A DNA stretch of 22,063 bases, from assembly GCA_947168865.1 (NCBI GenBank), contig CAMVNN010000011.1:1-22063 (forward strand). The letters are read 5' to 3'. The stretch comes from an uncultured Bacillota bacterium. Lineage in GTDB: Bacteria > Bacillota_I > Bacilli_A > RF39 > UBA660. The translations under genes were made by a program, and so were the position numbers. A model generated the notes under the pieces. That model was given only the letters and a program-made list of their open reading frames with translations, was not told the DNA's origin and did not search any database. Shown here one piece after another: positions 21,549 to 22,063 of this stretch (within the stretch, counting starts at the first letter, position 1; each line of letters starts with the position of its first letter).

Positions 21549-22063
21549 ACACATCCTTTACAATATCAGTTATGCGATCCCTATATGGTAAATCAATATT
21601 CTTTCTGCGTGCAACTATGTTAACAAATTCAATATATTCAGGAATTTCAATATCGAATTCATTTAACAAATCAACATTTTTAAAAACATCATATTTATTA
21701 CCAGATAGTAATATTTCATCAGTTAATAATATTACTTCATCTACTAATTCATACAATAATTTAATGTTTTGATCAGCAATTATAACAATTTTATGCTCAT
21801 CAAATTGCATTCTCTTCAAAATATTTATGAATAACTTTTGATTTTCAAAATCGAGAGAATTCAAAAAATTATCAACTAAAATAACATCTGGATTAAAAGC
21901 TAACATAGATGCAATAACTATTTTCTTTTTTTCACCATATGATAGTTTTAATGGATCTTTATTCCAAAAATCCTCATCAAAACCTAGTTTTTCACCAATT
22001 TCTTTTAAGTCAATCTCGTCTTCGTTTAAACCATATAATATATTTTCTTTAATAGTATCTTCA
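21535..22063 (-). CDS. ecfA2: ECF transporter ATPase, EcfA2 position (5' part outside window)
   Basis: The gene enters from the right edge and ends at 21535, overlapping the ecfT start. By order it is the second ATPase of the ECF module. The visible part covers the Q-loop/signature half onward. The ABC signature reads LSYGEKKKIVIASML (21931-21945 for LSYGE), where LSGGQ is usual. The Walker B strand reads VILVDNFLNSLD: Asp is kept (21871-21873), but the catalytic Glu that follows is Asn (21868-21870). In the switch region, usually I-T-H-D, the sequence is IIADQN, with no His. The D-loop SLD is kept. It looks like an ATPase whose own catalytic site is degenerate. The Walker A motif is beyond the edge. 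The frame is intact, so it is not a pseudogene in this part. Confidence 0.85.
   Translation of the reverse strand, partial: EDTIKENILYGLNEDEIDLKEIGEKLGFDEDFWNKDPLKLSYGEKKKIVIASMLAFNPDVILVDNFLNSLDFENQKLFINILKRMQFDEHKIVIIADQNIKLLYELVDEVILLTDEILLSGNKYDVFKNVDLLNEFDIEIPEYIEFVNIVARRKNIDLPYRDRITDIVKDVYDNV

Noticed and set aside
1..22063. CRISPR arrays, tRNA, rRNA, insertion sequences
   Set aside because: No regularly spaced direct repeats, tRNA cloverleaf, rRNA segment or transposase was recognised on reading both strands.

Overview
The window is AT-rich (roughly 30% GC by eye) and uses the standard bacterial code. TGA ends real genes (the DUF1538 gene, the RluA-type gene, the glyoxalase-like gene), and tryptophan is encoded by TGG. 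Shine-Dalgarno sites are strong (GGAGG, GGTGAT), promoters often have an extended -10 (TGnTATAAT), and T-tailed hairpin terminators are dense. The order ecfA2-ecfT-truA-rplM-rpsI, the S-box leader on metK, an L13 leader and a CwlD-like amidase point to Bacillota. An AT-rich, host-associated Bacilli/Clostridia-type lineage (RF39-like, for example) fits, but the genus cannot be fixed from sequence alone. Nearly all genes lie on the minus strand; the exceptions are a helix-turn-helix-like gene (4391) and a ZIP transporter gene (15788).

Layout from left to right. The left edge cuts an amidase gene, followed by a short gene remnant and an anchored surface protein with cohesin-like and cadherin-like folds. 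Next come a membrane zinc-ribbon protein and a patatin lipase. A monocistronic gene of unknown function follows, behind what looks like a manganese (yybP-ykoY) riboswitch. A divergent vWA / helix-turn-helix-like pair is next, then a large protein with two HEPN-type motifs, then metK behind a SAM-I riboswitch. A DUF1538 membrane protein and a tandem PII-like protein form a translationally coupled pair. HtrA protease and an Abi-type HEPN protein are separated by a long palindrome. Then come a cell-envelope cluster (small membrane protein, SH3-type anchored protein, CwlD-like amidase, YbhN-type flippase-like protein) and the ZIP transporter. An operon follows (transglutaminase-like protein, glyoxalase-like protein, methyltransferase, RluA-type pseudouridine synthase). 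The right end holds rpsI/rplM under an L13 leader and truA/ecfT/ecfA2, cut by the right edge.

Most of the window is housekeeping or envelope biology with clear regulation. The parts most worth attention are: the riboswitch-controlled orphan protein; the DUF1538/PII pair, in which both partners are internally duplicated; the two-HEPN-motif protein; the Abi/htrA palindrome; and an EcfA2-position ATPase that lacks the usual catalytic glutamate and switch histidine. No tRNA, rRNA, insertion sequence, CRISPR array or phage structural gene is visible.
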